Positions 7,934-16,092 of a stretch of 64,000 nucleotides of DNA are shown one piece after another (the stretch's first letter is position 1; each line of letters begins with the position of its first letter). Below the pieces are notes generated by a model. That model was not told where the DNA came from, did not search any database, and saw nothing but the letters and a program-made list of their open reading frames with translations. The translations under genes and the position numbers were made by a program. The DNA comes from Streptomyces erythrochromogenes (GTDB lineage: Bacteria > Actinomycetota > Actinomycetes > Streptomycetales > Streptomycetaceae). The stretch is taken from NCBI RefSeq assembly GCF_036170895.1, contig NZ_CP108036.1, positions 1,426,001-1,490,000 on the forward strand, read 5' to 3'.

Positions 7934-8860
7934 ATGACTCTCGAAGGTGCCGAAGGTCTCGAAGGCAGGGTGGCCCTCGTCGCGGGCGCGACCCGTGGCG
8001 CGGGCCGGGGCATCGCGGTACAGCTGGGGGCGCGGGGCGCGACCGTGTACGTGTCGGGCCGCAGCACCCGGGGCCGGCGTTCGGAGTACGACCGGCCCGA
8101 GACGATCGAGGAGACCGCGGAGCTGGTCACCGCGGCGGGCGGCCGGGGGATCGCGGTGGTCGCCGACCATCTCGTGCCGGGCGAGGTGGAGGCGCTGGTC
8201 CGGCGGATCGACACCGAACAGGGCCGCCTCGACGTGCTGGTCAACGACATCTGGGGCGGGGAGCTGCTCTTCGAGTGGGACAGCACGGTCTGGGAGCACG
8301 ACCTGGACAAGGGGCTGCGGCTGTTGCGGCTGGCGGTGGAAACGCACGCCATCACCAGCCACTTCGCAGTGCCGTTGCTGCTGCGCGAGCCGGGCGGCCT
8401 GGTGGTGGAGATGACGGACGGCACCGCCGACTACAACGCCACCCGCTACCGGGTCTCCTTCTTCTACGACATCGCCAAGTCCTCGGTGCTGCGCATGGCG
8501 TTCGCGCTCGGGCACGAGCTGGGCCCGCGCGGCGCGACGGCCGTGGCCCTGACACCGGGCTGGCTGCGCTCGGAGATGATGCTCGACGCCTACGGCGTGA
8601 CGGAGGAGACCTGGCGGGACGCGCTGGCCAAGTCCCCGCACTTCGCGATCTCCGAGACCCCCGCGTACGTGGGCCGCGCGGTCGCGGCGCTCGCCGCGGA
8701 CCCGGAGGTCTCCCGCTGGAACGGCCAGTCCCTCTCCAGCGGCCGCCTGGCCCAGGTCTACGGCTTCACGGACCTGGACGGCAGCCGCCCGGACGCCTGG
8801 CGCTACCTGGTCGAAGTCCAGGACCCCGGCCGCCCGGCGAACACCACCGGCTACCGCTAG
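7934..8860 (+). CDS. Short-chain dehydrogenase/reductase
   Basis: A 308-residue classical-type SDR. The nucleotide-binding motif GATRGAGRG is near residues 18-26, the NAG equivalent reads VLVNDIWGG, and the catalytic YxxxK is Tyr178/Lys182 (FFYDIAKSS). The usual catalytic Ser position lies in EMTDGTADYN and appears to be Thr or Asp, which is unusual. The C-terminal 60 residues extend past the core fold and end in a polar tail. An Arg after the first beta strand region (SGRSTRGRR) suggests NADPH. It starts 9 bases after the MFS stop, so it may share that transcript. A weak hairpin (arms 8861-8866 and 8881-8886) follows the stop and may end the operon. Substrate unknown. Confidence 0.85.
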   Translation: MTLEGAEGLEGRVALVAGATRGAGRGIAVQLGARGATVYVSGRSTRGRRSEYDRPETIEETAELVTAAGGRGIAVVADHLVPGEVEALVRRIDTEQGRLDVLVNDIWGGELLFEWDSTVWEHDLDKGLRLLRLAVETHAITSHFAVPLLLREPGGLVVEMTDGTADYNATRYRVSFFYDIAKSSVLRMAFALGHELGPRGATAVALTPGWLRSEMMLDAYGVTEETWRDALAKSPHFAISETPAYVGRAVAALAADPEVSRWNGQSLSSGRLAQVYGFTDLDGSRPDAWRYLVEVQDPGRPANTTGYR

Positions 8861-8964
8861 GCCGTCTCTTCCGGATCCCGGACGGCGCGTGATTCCGTCC
8901 ACGTAGGGTGGGGCGGGGACCCGCGTCGCGCGGTCCGTACGGGACGCGGGGGCAACCGGACGTG

Positions 8965-9516
8965 ATGAACAAGCAGGCTCGAACGCAATGGTGGGAGGGG
9001 CTGCCCGCCGGGATCCGCAACCAGATCGACGGGTACGTCCTCCAGGACTCGCTGATGGCGGCGATCCGTGTCGTCACCGAGATCGGATTGGCCCCCGACG
9101 GAATCGGGGCCGCCACCGCGCAGCTCATCGTCAGCGACCGGTACGCGCACCACGGTGACCGGATCGCCCGAGAGCCCGACACTCCCCTGGACCATGAGTC
9201 GTTGGTTCGGCGCGTCGGAGGGATCCTCGGTAGCGTCGTGGCGATCGAGGCGGTCTGGGACGGCGACACCGTCCACGACTGGTTCGTGCGGCTGCTGGCC
9301 ATCACGGCCGAGCCGGCAGAGGAGTACGCACTGGCCTTCATCCACCGGTCCCTGGCCGAACGCCACCTCGGAGAAGGCGCGAAGCTCGATGGCCGCCATC
9401 CCGTGGCTGTGGCGGCCGAGAGGGCCGGCGGGGACCTCGCGGCCCACCTCTGCGTCCCCTTCCACTTCTCGAGCCCGGACACACCGGACGACGATGCCCC
9501 CCGCTGGCAGCCCTGA
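8965..9516 (+). CDS. Hypothetical protein
   Basis: A 183-residue soluble protein I do not recognise. The ATG at 8965 directly follows an in-frame GTG at 8962, and either could be used; the reading frame extends upstream to 8908 but that part encodes a low-complexity Gly/Arg stretch. The protein has no signal peptide or membrane segment, contains several Trp and Asp/Glu/His residues, and is mixed helical by eye. An 8-bp inverted repeat (8920-8927 and 8943-8950) lies just upstream of the start and could be a regulatory site. The gene converges on the TetR gene at 9537 with a 20-base gap. No function is assigned. Confidence 0.6.
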   Translation: MNKQARTQWWEGLPAGIRNQIDGYVLQDSLMAAIRVVTEIGLAPDGIGAATAQLIVSDRYAHHGDRIAREPDTPLDHESLVRRVGGILGSVVAIEAVWDGDTVHDWFVRLLAITAEPAEEYALAFIHRSLAERHLGEGAKLDGRHPVAVAAERAGGDLAAHLCVPFHFSSPDTPDDDAPRWQP

Positions 9517-9536
9517 GCACGGCATCCGGCAACGGG

Positions 9537-10310
9537 CTACGGGGTGGCGCGGGAGGCCGGACGGTCGGCCAGGCGGTGGGACAGGCCGTCCAGGACGCAC
9601 TGGAGGCCGAAGGTCCAGATCGTCCCGGGGTGGTAGCCGGCGACCGCGGTGCCGACGCGGCCGGCGAGCGGGTAGCGGTCGGGGTCCAGGGCGCGCTCCA
9701 GCAGCGGGGCGCTGACGGCCCACCAGTCCTCCTGGCTCTGGCGGCTGTTGTGGTCGGCGTCGTCGGCGGCGGCCAGTGCGTTGGCGTGCACGAAGCCCAG
9801 CAGGTGCGTCAGGGCCGCGTCCATCTCGGTGTCGGTGAGCCCGATCCCCTCGAAGGCCGCCAGCTCGTACTCGTACTTCCCGATCACCCCGGGGCCCAGC
9901 GGCGGGCGGGTGACGGCCAGGTCGGCGATCCAGGGGTGGCGGACCATCAGGTCCCGGTTGTCCTCGGCCACCCGGGTCACATGGACCTGCCAGGGCTCCT
10001 TCGGGTCCGCCGGCCGGCGTTCCATGTGCAGGTACGCGTCGTCGAGCATCAGGTCGAGCAGCTCCGCCTTGCCGGGGACGTAGGTGTAGACGGTCATCGG
10101 CGTCACGCCGAGCCGCTGCGCCAGCGCCCGCATGGTCAGCGCGGCCAGCCCTTCCTCGTCGGCGAGCACGGTCGCGGCGCGGACGACGGCGTCCACGCTG
10201 AGGCCCTGCCGCGGGCCGCGCCGGCCGGGCTGCGCCGGCTGTCCGGGCTCGCGCCACAGCAGCTCCAGCGTGCGGACGGGGTCTCCCGCCCCGCTCCGGT
10301 CCTTCACCAT
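9537..10310 (-). CDS. TetR-family repressor (TetR_C type)
   Basis: A 257-residue regulator. The helix-turn-helix is near residues 55-80 (ALTMRALAQRLGVTPMTVYTYVPGK), where the recognition helix VTPMTVYTYV is typical of TetR proteins. The C-terminal part (HPWIADLAVTRPPLGPG, then a helical bundle ending WTFGLQCVLDGL) matches the ligand-binding domain of tetracycline-repressor-like proteins. It is transcribed divergently from the UvrA-paralogue gene with 106 bases between starts, and that gap holds three 14-bp tandem repeats. It most likely represses both itself and the UvrA-like resistance gene and is released by a small DNA-targeting or antibiotic ligand. The ligand is unknown. Confidence 0.88.
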   Translation of the reverse strand: MVKDRSGAGDPVRTLELLWREPGQPAQPGRRGPRQGLSVDAVVRAATVLADEEGLAALTMRALAQRLGVTPMTVYTYVPGKAELLDLMLDDAYLHMERRPADPKEPWQVHVTRVAEDNRDLMVRHPWIADLAVTRPPLGPGVIGKYEYELAAFEGIGLTDTEMDAALTHLLGFVHANALAAADDADHNSRQSQEDWWAVSAPLLERALDPDRYPLAGRVGTAVAGYHPGTIWTFGLQCVLDGLSHRLADRPASRATP

Positions 10311-10348
10311 GTCCCGGCCTCCGAACTTTCGCCATTAATTGGCTACAC

Positions 10349-10390
10349 CGTATAGAGTACAACGTATAGAGTAAAGCGCAGAGAGTAAGC
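10349..10390 (+). repeat. Three 14-bp tandem repeats in the tetR/uvrA-like intergenic region
   Basis: Units start at 10349, 10363 and 10377, each 14 bp. The first 11 bases, CGTATAGAGTA, are identical in units 1 and 2 and match 9 of 11 in unit 3 (CGCAGAGAGTA). Each unit includes a TATAGA- or CAGAGA-like hexamer that could double as a -10 element. The array ends 26 bases before the GTG of the UvrA paralogue and begins 38 bases upstream of the TetR start. It is the obvious operator for the TetR protein, though most TetR operators are palindromic and this one is a direct repeat. Confidence 0.75.
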
Positions 10391-10416
10391 CGAGACGCCG
10401 CACCTCGAGGAGTTCC

Positions 10417-12684
10417 GTGCACATCGCCGCCGACAACCACCAGGTCATCCAGGTCCGGGGAGCCCGGGAGAACAATCTCGCCGACATCTCTCTGGACATC
10501 CCCAAGCGTCGCCTCACGGTCTTCACCGGCGTCTCCGGCTCCGGGAAGTCCTCCCTCGTCTTCGGCACCATCGCCGCCGAGTCACAGCGGATGATCAACG
10601 AGACGTACACCGCCTTCATCCAGTCCTTCATGCCGAGCCTCGGCCGGCCGGACGTGGACGGACTGCACAACCTGAGCGCCGCCATCGTGGTGGACCAGGA
10701 GCGGATGGGCGCGGGTTCCCGCTCCACCGTGGGCACGGCCACCGACGCCTACACCATGCTGCGGATCGTCTACTCCCGTGTCGGCACGCCCCACATCGGC
10801 ACGTCCAGCGCATTCAGCTTCAACAACCCCGACGGGATGTGCCCGCGCTGCGAGGGCGTCGGCGAGGTCTCCGACATCGACGTGGACCAGCTGGTCGACC
10901 GCGAACTCACGCTCAACGAGGGCGCGATCACCGTCCCCGGCTTCGCCGTGGAGTCCTGGTACTGGCAGAACATGGCGAACTCCGGCTTCTACTCCCCCGA
11001 CACGAAACTGAAGGACTTCACCGAGCAGGAGTGGGCCGACTTCCTCCACAAGAGCGCGGTGAAGGTGAAGGCCGGCTCCAACGGCTTCACCTACGAGGGC
11101 CTGATCACCAAGATCACTCGCCTCTACCTGGCCAAGGACCGCGAGTCCATGCAGCCCCACATCCGCGCCTTCGTGGACCGCGCGGTGATCTTCACCGCCT
11201 GCCCGGACTGCGGGGGCACCCGCCTCTCGGCGGCTGCGCTGTCCTCGCGCATCCATGGCGTGAACATCGCCGAGTGCGCGTCGATGCAGATCAGCGAACT
11301 CGCCGGCTTCGTGCGCCGGATCGACGATCCCGCCGTGGCCCCGATGCTGGTCAACCTCCGCAGCCTGCTCGACTCCCTCGTCGAGATCGGCCTGGGCTAC
11401 CTCAGCCTGGACCGCCCCTCGGGCACGCTCTCCGGCGGCGAGGCCCAGCGCGTGAAGATGGTCCGGCACCTGGGCTCCTCCCTCACGGACGTCACGTACG
11501 TCTTCGACGAGCCCACCACCGGCCTGCACCCGCACGACATCCAGCGCATGAACGACCTGCTGCTGCGCCTGCGCGACAAGGGCAACACCGTGCTGGTCGT
11601 GGAGCACAAGCCCGAGGTCATCGCGATCGCCGACCACGTCGTCGACCTCGGCCCGGGCGCCGGCACGGCCGGCGGACAGCTCTGCTACAGCGGGGACGTG
11701 GCCGGGCTGCGCACCTCCGGCACCCTCACCGGCCGCCACCTCGGGCACCGGGCGCGGCTGCGGGAGTCGGTGCGCACCCCGCGCGGCCACCTGTCGGTGA
11801 AGGGCGCCGACCTGCACAACCTGAAGGACGTCAGCGTGGACGTGCCGCTCGGCGTGCTCACGGTGGTGACCGGTGTCGCGGGATCCGGGAAGAGCTCGCT
11901 GATCCACGGCTACCTGTCCGGGCGCGAGGGGGTGGTGGTGGCCGACCAGTCGCCGATCCGCGGTTCGCGCCGGTCCAACCCGGCCACCTACACCGGGCTG
12001 CTGGGGCCGATCCGGACGGCCTTCGCCAAGGCCAACGGCGTCAAGGCAGCGCTGTTCAGCGCGAATTCGGAGGGCGCCTGCCCGAAGTGCAACGGCCTCG
12101 GGCTCGTCTACACGGACCTGGCGATGATGGCCGGGGTGGCCACGGTGTGCGAGGAGTGCGAGGGCAAGCGGTTCACCCCCGAGGTGCTGACGTACCGCCT
12201 GCGCGGCAAGAACATCAGCGAGGTGCTGAACATGCCGGTCGCCGAGGCGCACGAGTTCTTCACCACCGGGCAGGCACGGGCCGTCCTGGGCCGCCTGTCC
12301 GACGTGGGCCTCTCCTACGTCCGGCTCGGCCAGCCGCTCAACACCCTGTCGGGCGGCGAGCGGCAGAGGCTGAAGCTCGCGATCAGCATGGCGGAGAAGT
12401 CCTCGACGTACATCCTGGACGAGCCGACGACCGGACTGCACATGGCCGACGTCGACAAGCTGCTGGCCCTGCTGGACCGGCTCGTCGACGACGGCAACTC
12501 GGTGATCGTCATCGAGCACCACCAGGCCGTGATGGCGCACGCCGACTGGCTGATCGACATCGGCCCCGGCGGCGGTCACTCCGGCGGCCAGGTCGTCTTC
12601 GAGGGCACTCCGGCCTCGCTGGTGGCCGACGGCGACACGCTGACCGCCCGTCACCTGCGGGAGTACGTCGGCGCGGACGCGTAG
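10417..12684 (+). CDS. UvrA-like ABC excinuclease paralogue (class II, resistance-type)
   Basis: A 755-residue UvrA-family ATPase, about 200 residues shorter than housekeeping UvrA. Two ABC modules are present: Walker A GVSGSGKSS (about 39-46) and GVAGSGKSS (about 487-494), signatures LSGGEAQR and LSGGERQR, and Walker B segments VFDEPTTGLHP and ILDEPTTGLHM. Zinc-type CxxC pairs occur in each half (CPRCEGVG, CPDCGG, CPKCNGLG, CEEC). The region that binds UvrB in true UvrA is missing, as in Streptomyces DrrC-type proteins that give self-resistance to DNA-binding drugs. The start is a GTG with GAGGAG upstream. It pairs with the divergent TetR repressor. The protein probably clears or senses drug-bound DNA rather than starting normal excision repair. 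Confidence 0.9.
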   Translation: MHIAADNHQVIQVRGARENNLADISLDIPKRRLTVFTGVSGSGKSSLVFGTIAAESQRMINETYTAFIQSFMPSLGRPDVDGLHNLSAAIVVDQERMGAGSRSTVGTATDAYTMLRIVYSRVGTPHIGTSSAFSFNNPDGMCPRCEGVGEVSDIDVDQLVDRELTLNEGAITVPGFAVESWYWQNMANSGFYSPDTKLKDFTEQEWADFLHKSAVKVKAGSNGFTYEGLITKITRLYLAKDRESMQPHIRAFVDRAVIFTACPDCGGTRLSAAALSSRIHGVNIAECASMQISELAGFVRRIDDPAVAPMLVNLRSLLDSLVEIGLGYLSLDRPSGTLSGGEAQRVKMVRHLGSSLTDVTYVFDEPTTGLHPHDIQRMNDLLLRLRDKGNTVLVVEHKPEVIAIADHVVDLGPGAGTAGGQLCYSGDVAGLRTSGTLTGRHLGHRARLRESVRTPRGHLSVKGADLHNLKDVSVDVPLGVLTVVTGVAGSGKSSLIHGYLSGREGVVVADQSPIRGSRRSNPATYTGLLGPIRTAFAKANGVKAALFSANSEGACPKCNGLGLVYTDLAMMAGVATVCEECEGKRFTPEVLTYRLRGKNISEVLNMPVAEAHEFFTTGQARAVLGRLSDVGLSYVRLGQPLNTLSGGERQRLKLAISMAEKSSTYILDEPTTGLHMADVDKLLALLDRLVDDGNSVIVIEHHQAVMAHADWLIDIGPGGGHSGGQVVFEGTPASLVADGDTLTARHLREYVGADA

Positions 12685-12692
12685 CGGGCCGG

Positions 12693-12726
12693 GCCGGCGG
12701 CCGCGCCGCGGGGCACGGCCGCCGGC
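12693..12726. terminator. Bidirectional terminator hairpin
   Basis: Perfect 11-bp inverted repeat (GCCGGCGGCCG at 12693-12703 and its complement at 12716-12726) with a 12-base loop, lying between the convergent stops of the UvrA-like gene and the hydrolase gene. There is no U-run, as is usual for streptomycete terminators. Confidence 0.65.
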
Positions 12727-12740
12727 TCACCCCCGGGGGT

Positions 12741-13817
12741 CTACGGCAGGCGCAGCTCGCGGTCCTCGCCCAGCGGGGCGAAGAACCGCTCGACGTCGGC
12801 TGCGGTGACCCCGGCCAGGGTCGGCGGGGACCAGCGCGGGTTGCGGTCCTTGTCTACGACCTGCGCCCGGATGCCCTCCACCAGGTCGGGCGAGGTCAGC
12901 GCGTTGCAGGAGACCCGGTACTCCTGGGCCAGCGCCTCCTCCAGCGTGCCGAGGGCTGCGGACCGGCGCACCGCGGCGAGGGTGGCCTTCAGCGCGGTCG
13001 GGGACTTGGCCAGGATCGTCTCGGCGGCCTCCTTCGCCGCCGGGTCGCCCTGGCCGAGCAGCCTCTCCACGATCTCCTCGACCGTGCCGGCCGCGTAGCA
13101 GTGGTCGATCCAGGAGCGCCCGCCGGCGAGTACCCCGGGCTCGGGCGCGGCGGCGTACCGCGGCAGGACCTCGTCGGCGGGGGCCGTGGCGAGCGCGGCG
13201 GTGAGCTCCGGGAGGCGCGCGGCGGGTACGAAGTGGTCGGCCAGCCCGCAGAGCAGCGCGTCCGCGGCGCCCACGGCGGTGCCGGTGAGGGCGAGATGGG
13301 TGCCGAGCCGGCCGGGGGCGCGGCCCAGCAGCCAGGTCCCGCCGACGTCCGGGACGAAGCCGATGCCGGTCTCGGGCATGGCCACGCGGGAGCGTTCGGT
13401 GACGACCCGGACGCTGCCGTGGGAGGAGACGCCGACGCCGCCGCCCATCACGATGCCGTCCATGAGGGCGACGTACGGCTTGGGGTAGCGGGCGATGCGC
13501 GCGTTGAGCCGGTACTCGTCGCGCCAGAAGCCGGCGGAGGCGGTGTTCCCGGCCTTGGCGTCGTCGTGGATGGCCCGGATGTCGCCGCCCGCGCACAGCC
13601 CGCGCTCACCGGCTCCGCGGATCAGGACCTGCCCGACGGCGGGGTCGTCCGCCCAGGCGTCGAGGGCCTCGGAGATCCGCAGCACCATGGGGTGGGTGAG
13701 GGCGTTGAGGGCCCTGGGGCGGTTGAGGGTGAGCACGCCGGTCCGCCCCTCGACGTGGAACAGGACGGTGTCGTCGTCGGAGGGGGCCTTGGCGTCGGTC
13801 TCGGGTTCGGTCTTCAC
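12741..13817 (-). CDS. 3-hydroxyisobutyryl-CoA hydrolase (crotonase superfamily)
   Basis: A 358-residue crotonase-fold enzyme of the length typical for HIBYL-CoA hydrolases and longer than enoyl-CoA hydratases. Key segments: GLCAGGDIRAIH (oxyanion strand), MGGGVGVSSHGSVRVVTE, and PETGIGFVPDVGG with the catalytic Glu of this subfamily. The C-terminal ECH_2 region (SLGTLEEALAQEYRVS-like, ending PRWSPPTLAGVT) is present. It cleaves 3-hydroxyisobutyryl-CoA to free acid and CoA in valine breakdown. The start is a GTG at 13817 with GGAGA about 9 bases upstream. The gene stands alone; neighbours on both sides are unrelated. Confidence 0.85.
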   Translation of the reverse strand: MKTEPETDAKAPSDDDTVLFHVEGRTGVLTLNRPRALNALTHPMVLRISEALDAWADDPAVGQVLIRGAGERGLCAGGDIRAIHDDAKAGNTASAGFWRDEYRLNARIARYPKPYVALMDGIVMGGGVGVSSHGSVRVVTERSRVAMPETGIGFVPDVGGTWLLGRAPGRLGTHLALTGTAVGAADALLCGLADHFVPAARLPELTAALATAPADEVLPRYAAAPEPGVLAGGRSWIDHCYAAGTVEEIVERLLGQGDPAAKEAAETILAKSPTALKATLAAVRRSAALGTLEEALAQEYRVSCNALTSPDLVEGIRAQVVDKDRNPRWSPPTLAGVTAADVERFFAPLGEDRELRLP

Positions 13818-13847
13818 GCCGATCAGTATCTCCGTGGGCGCGGCGTG

Positions 13848-14112
13848 CTACGGGCGCCCGTACGCCCCGGGCCTGCGCCCGAACGCGCGGCGGAAGACGT
13901 CGATGAAGGCGCTGGCCGAGGACCACCCGCAGCGGTGCGCGACGGCGGTCACCGGCGTGCCCACGGCCAGCAGCCGCAGCGCCCGGTACAGCCTCGGCTG
14001 GGTGCGCCACTGCGGGAGGGTCATGCCCCAGCTCGGCCCGGAAACAGCCGGCTCAGCGTCCGCTCGCCCGCCCCCGCCCCGAGGCGGCGGCCAGCTCCGC
14101 CAGCGTCGGGCT
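13848..14112 (-). pseudogene. Remnant of an AraC-family regulator (C-terminal HTH)
   Basis: Reading leftward, pieces of an AraC/XylS double helix-turn-helix can be followed in shifting frames: TLAELAAASG, then ERTLSRLF, then FRAELG, then MTLPQWRTQPRLYRALRLL and VTAVAHRCGWSSASAFIDVF, ending in FRRAFGRRPGAYGRP and a TAG at 13848-13850. At least two frameshifts (near 14072 and 14035) break the frame. No N-terminal ligand-binding domain is present. Together with the transporter remnant on the other strand it looks like a decayed divergent regulator/pump pair. Confidence 0.75.
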
Positions 14113-14760
14113 CGCCTGCGCGCCGCTGCTGGTCGCCTGCGCGCTGGCGGTGCCCGGGCCGGCCGGCTGGTGGCTGCTGGCCCTGCCCGCCGCGCCCGTG
14201 CCCGCCGCCGTCCCGGCCGAGGACCGGCGGGCCTTCCTGCGGCTCTCCCTGGTCGTGATCACCCGCTCGGTGGTCTTCACCGGCCTGAGCACCTTCATCG
14301 CCCTGTACGTCCGTGAGCGCGGCGGCGGTGGCACCGCCGGGTCGGTGGCGCTGTTCGCGGGCAGCGTGGGCAGCGCGGGCGGCACCCTGCTCGGCGGCCG
14401 GCCGGCCGGTGGGGGCGGAAGGCCACCGTCCGCCGGGCCTACGCCGCGGCCGCGCCCGCCGTCGCCGGGATCCTGCTGCTGCCGGCGCCGCTCGTGCCCC
14501 TCTGTGCGGCGGCGGCCGCGGCCGCGCTGCACGTGCCCTTCTCGCTCCAGGGGGCCCTCGGCCAGGACTACCGGCCGACGCGGACGGGGACGGCGAGCGG
14601 GGTCACCCTCGGACTGACCGGGAGCGTCGGTGGCCTGGCGAGCCCTCTGATCGGCGCGGCTGCCGACTCCCTCTCGCTGCGGGCCGCCCTGCTTCCGCCC
14701 GCCGCGCTGCCGGTGCCGGCATGGGCGCTGGCCCGGCGGCTGCCGGAGCCGGCCGCTTGA
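14105..14760 (+). pseudogene. Remnant of an MFS efflux transporter
   Basis: The frame beginning near 14105 encodes LACAPLLVACALA and continues through SLVVITRSVVFTGLSTFIALYV, which are membrane segments from the middle of a transporter, up to about 14405. There the frame shifts (a loss beside GGRPAG, before a WGRKATVRRAY-like loop), and the rest reads in frame 1 from about 14409 to the TGA at 14758-14760, including YRPTRTGTASGVTLGLTGSVGG, a motif of fosmidomycin-resistance-type MFS pumps. The first half of the protein is missing altogether. It meets the AraC remnant head to head. Confidence 0.75.
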
Positions 14761-14762
14761 GG

Positions 14763-15323
14763 TCAGTCGCGGGGGCGGGCCCGGTGGGCCTGCCAGGCGG
14801 CCAGGGCGTCCGTGCGCGCGCCGCCGGGGTGGCGGGCGTGCCAGTCGCGCAGGAAGCGGTTGAACTCGAACTGGGCTCCGACCTCCTGGGGTTCGGCCGC
14901 CCGCTCCCGGGTTGCGTGCCAGTGCTCGACGGCCTCGGCGAGGGTGTGACCCGCGTGCCCGGCGACGTACTCCCGCATGAAGGCGTCGAAGTGGAAGCCG
15001 GGCCCGATCTCCCGTACGAAGTACTCCCGCAGCACCTGGCTGCAGCGCTGCCCCTGCGGGATCACCGTCGTCCCGTCGACGGGGGCGGCGAGTTGCCGCC
15101 CCGCGCGGCGGGGCGCGGCGGGCCCCGTGGCCGCGGGCTCGGGCAGGCCGTCGAGCGCGGCGGCGAGCCGGGCGGTGACGGCGGCCTTCCCGCCCCGGGC
15201 GGCTACGCCCATCTGCCGCGCCAGTCCGGTCAGTTCGGCCAGGGTCCAGTACCAGCGCAGCAGTTCCGCCCCGGTCAGCGCCGTCGACAGGAGGGGGCGC
15301 ACCTCCCCCGCATTCGTACTCAC
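14763..15323 (-). CDS. SAP-domain-like / DUF6434 protein
   Basis: A 186-residue soluble protein. Residues about 15-60 (LTGAELLRWYWTLAELTGLARQMG, then GGKAAVTARLAAAL) have the look of the SAP-like domain found before DUF6434. The middle (TVIPQGQRCSQVLREYFVREIGPGFHFDAFMREYV) matches the DUF6434-type core, and the C-terminus (FEFNRFLRDWHARHPGG) is a repeated Trp/His-rich motif of the same group. SAP-type modules often bind nucleic acid, but the role of this family is not known. It starts at a GTG and stops 2 bases after the transporter remnant on the other strand. Nothing around it explains its job. Confidence 0.65.
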   Translation of the reverse strand: MSTNAGEVRPLLSTALTGAELLRWYWTLAELTGLARQMGVAARGGKAAVTARLAAALDGLPEPAATGPAAPRRAGRQLAAPVDGTTVIPQGQRCSQVLREYFVREIGPGFHFDAFMREYVAGHAGHTLAEAVEHWHATRERAAEPQEVGAQFEFNRFLRDWHARHPGGARTDALAAWQAHRARPRD

Positions 15324-15460
15324 GTTCGCATTCTAGACGGTTCCCCGTCTCGCGACATGCCGCGGCGATCGGCGGAGCGGCGCGGCGGCTTCTGACAGGC
15401 TTTCACCCCAGACCGAGCGCCCGTGGCGGCCCCGCCGCACCCGGCTTCGAAGGAGCGCGC

Positions 15461-16042
15461 ATGCCCGCCGACCCGAACGGCCTCGCCCTCGGCGAGGACA
15501 CCGCCCTGGTCCTCATCGACCTGCAGACCGGCATCCTGGCGCTGCCCACCACCAGGCCCGCCCCCGAGGTCCTGGAGCGGGGCGTCGCGCTCGCCGAGGC
15601 GTTCCGTGCCCGACGACTGCCCGTGGTCCTGGTCAAGGTGGCCTGGTCGCCGGACGGCGGGGACCTTCCCACCTCCAACGTGGACCGCCCGGGCCCGGCC
15701 GCCGCCCCGCCCGCAGCGTTCTCCGAGATCCCCGCCGAACTCGCCGCCCTCGGGGACGTGGTCGTCACCAAGCGCCACTGGGGCGCCTTCACCGGCACCG
15801 AGCTGGACCTCCAGCTCCGCCGCCGCGGCATCCACCGCATCGTCCTGGCCGGCATCTCCACCAGCGTCGGCGTCGAGTCCACCGCCCGTACGGCATGGGA
15901 GCTCAGCTACGACCTGGTCTTCCCGGAGGACGCCACCGCCGACACCGACGCCGACTCCCACGCGCACACCTTCGGCAAGATCTTCCCGCGCATCGGCAAG
16001 GTGAGCACCACCGACGAGGTCATCGCCGCCCTGCGCCCCTGA
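15461..16042 (+). CDS. Isochorismatase-fold hydrolase lacking the catalytic Cys
   Basis: A 193-residue isochorismatase-superfamily protein with AAGGAG-like sequence before the ATG. The first strand carries the conserved Asp (LVLIDLQTGI), and the Lys of the triad is in VVVTKRHWGAFTGTEL. The cis-peptide/nucleophile motif reads GISTSVGVESTAR, so the position that is Cys in nicotinamidases and most cysteine hydrolases of this fold is Gly. It may therefore act like isochorismatase proper, which is not a thiol enzyme, or on another substrate. The gene lies alone on the plus strand, about 50 bases before the saccharopine-dehydrogenase-like operon but separated from it by a palindromic operator. Confidence 0.82.
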   Translation: MPADPNGLALGEDTALVLIDLQTGILALPTTRPAPEVLERGVALAEAFRARRLPVVLVKVAWSPDGGDLPTSNVDRPGPAAAPPAAFSEIPAELAALGDVVVTKRHWGAFTGTELDLQLRRRGIHRIVLAGISTSVGVESTARTAWELSYDLVFPEDATADTDADSHAHTFGKIFPRIGKVSTTDEVIAALRP

Positions 16043-16062
16043 CCACGGACCCCTGTTCGCGT

Positions 16063-16084
16063 TTCTAGGTCGTTCGACCTAGAA
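16063..16084. promoter_or_regulatory. 22-bp palindromic operator of the downstream TetR operon
   Basis: Arms TTCTAGGTCG (16063-16072) and CGACCTAGAA (16075-16084) form a perfect inverted repeat around a central TT. The site ends 8 bases before the ATG at 16093, overlapping the expected promoter/leader. The second gene of the operon encodes a TetR-family protein, so negative autoregulation through this site is likely. Confidence 0.8.
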
Positions 16085-16092
16085 TCTGCGGC

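Noticed and set aside
8861..8950. Two hairpins before the hypothetical gene at 8965 as a riboswitch
   Set aside because: The stems are short (6 and 8 bp) and no conserved riboswitch core is recognisable.
15336..15360. Small inverted repeat AGACGG/CCGTCT before the isochorismatase gene as an operator
   Set aside because: Only 6-bp arms and no adjacent regulator; likely chance in this GC-rich DNA.
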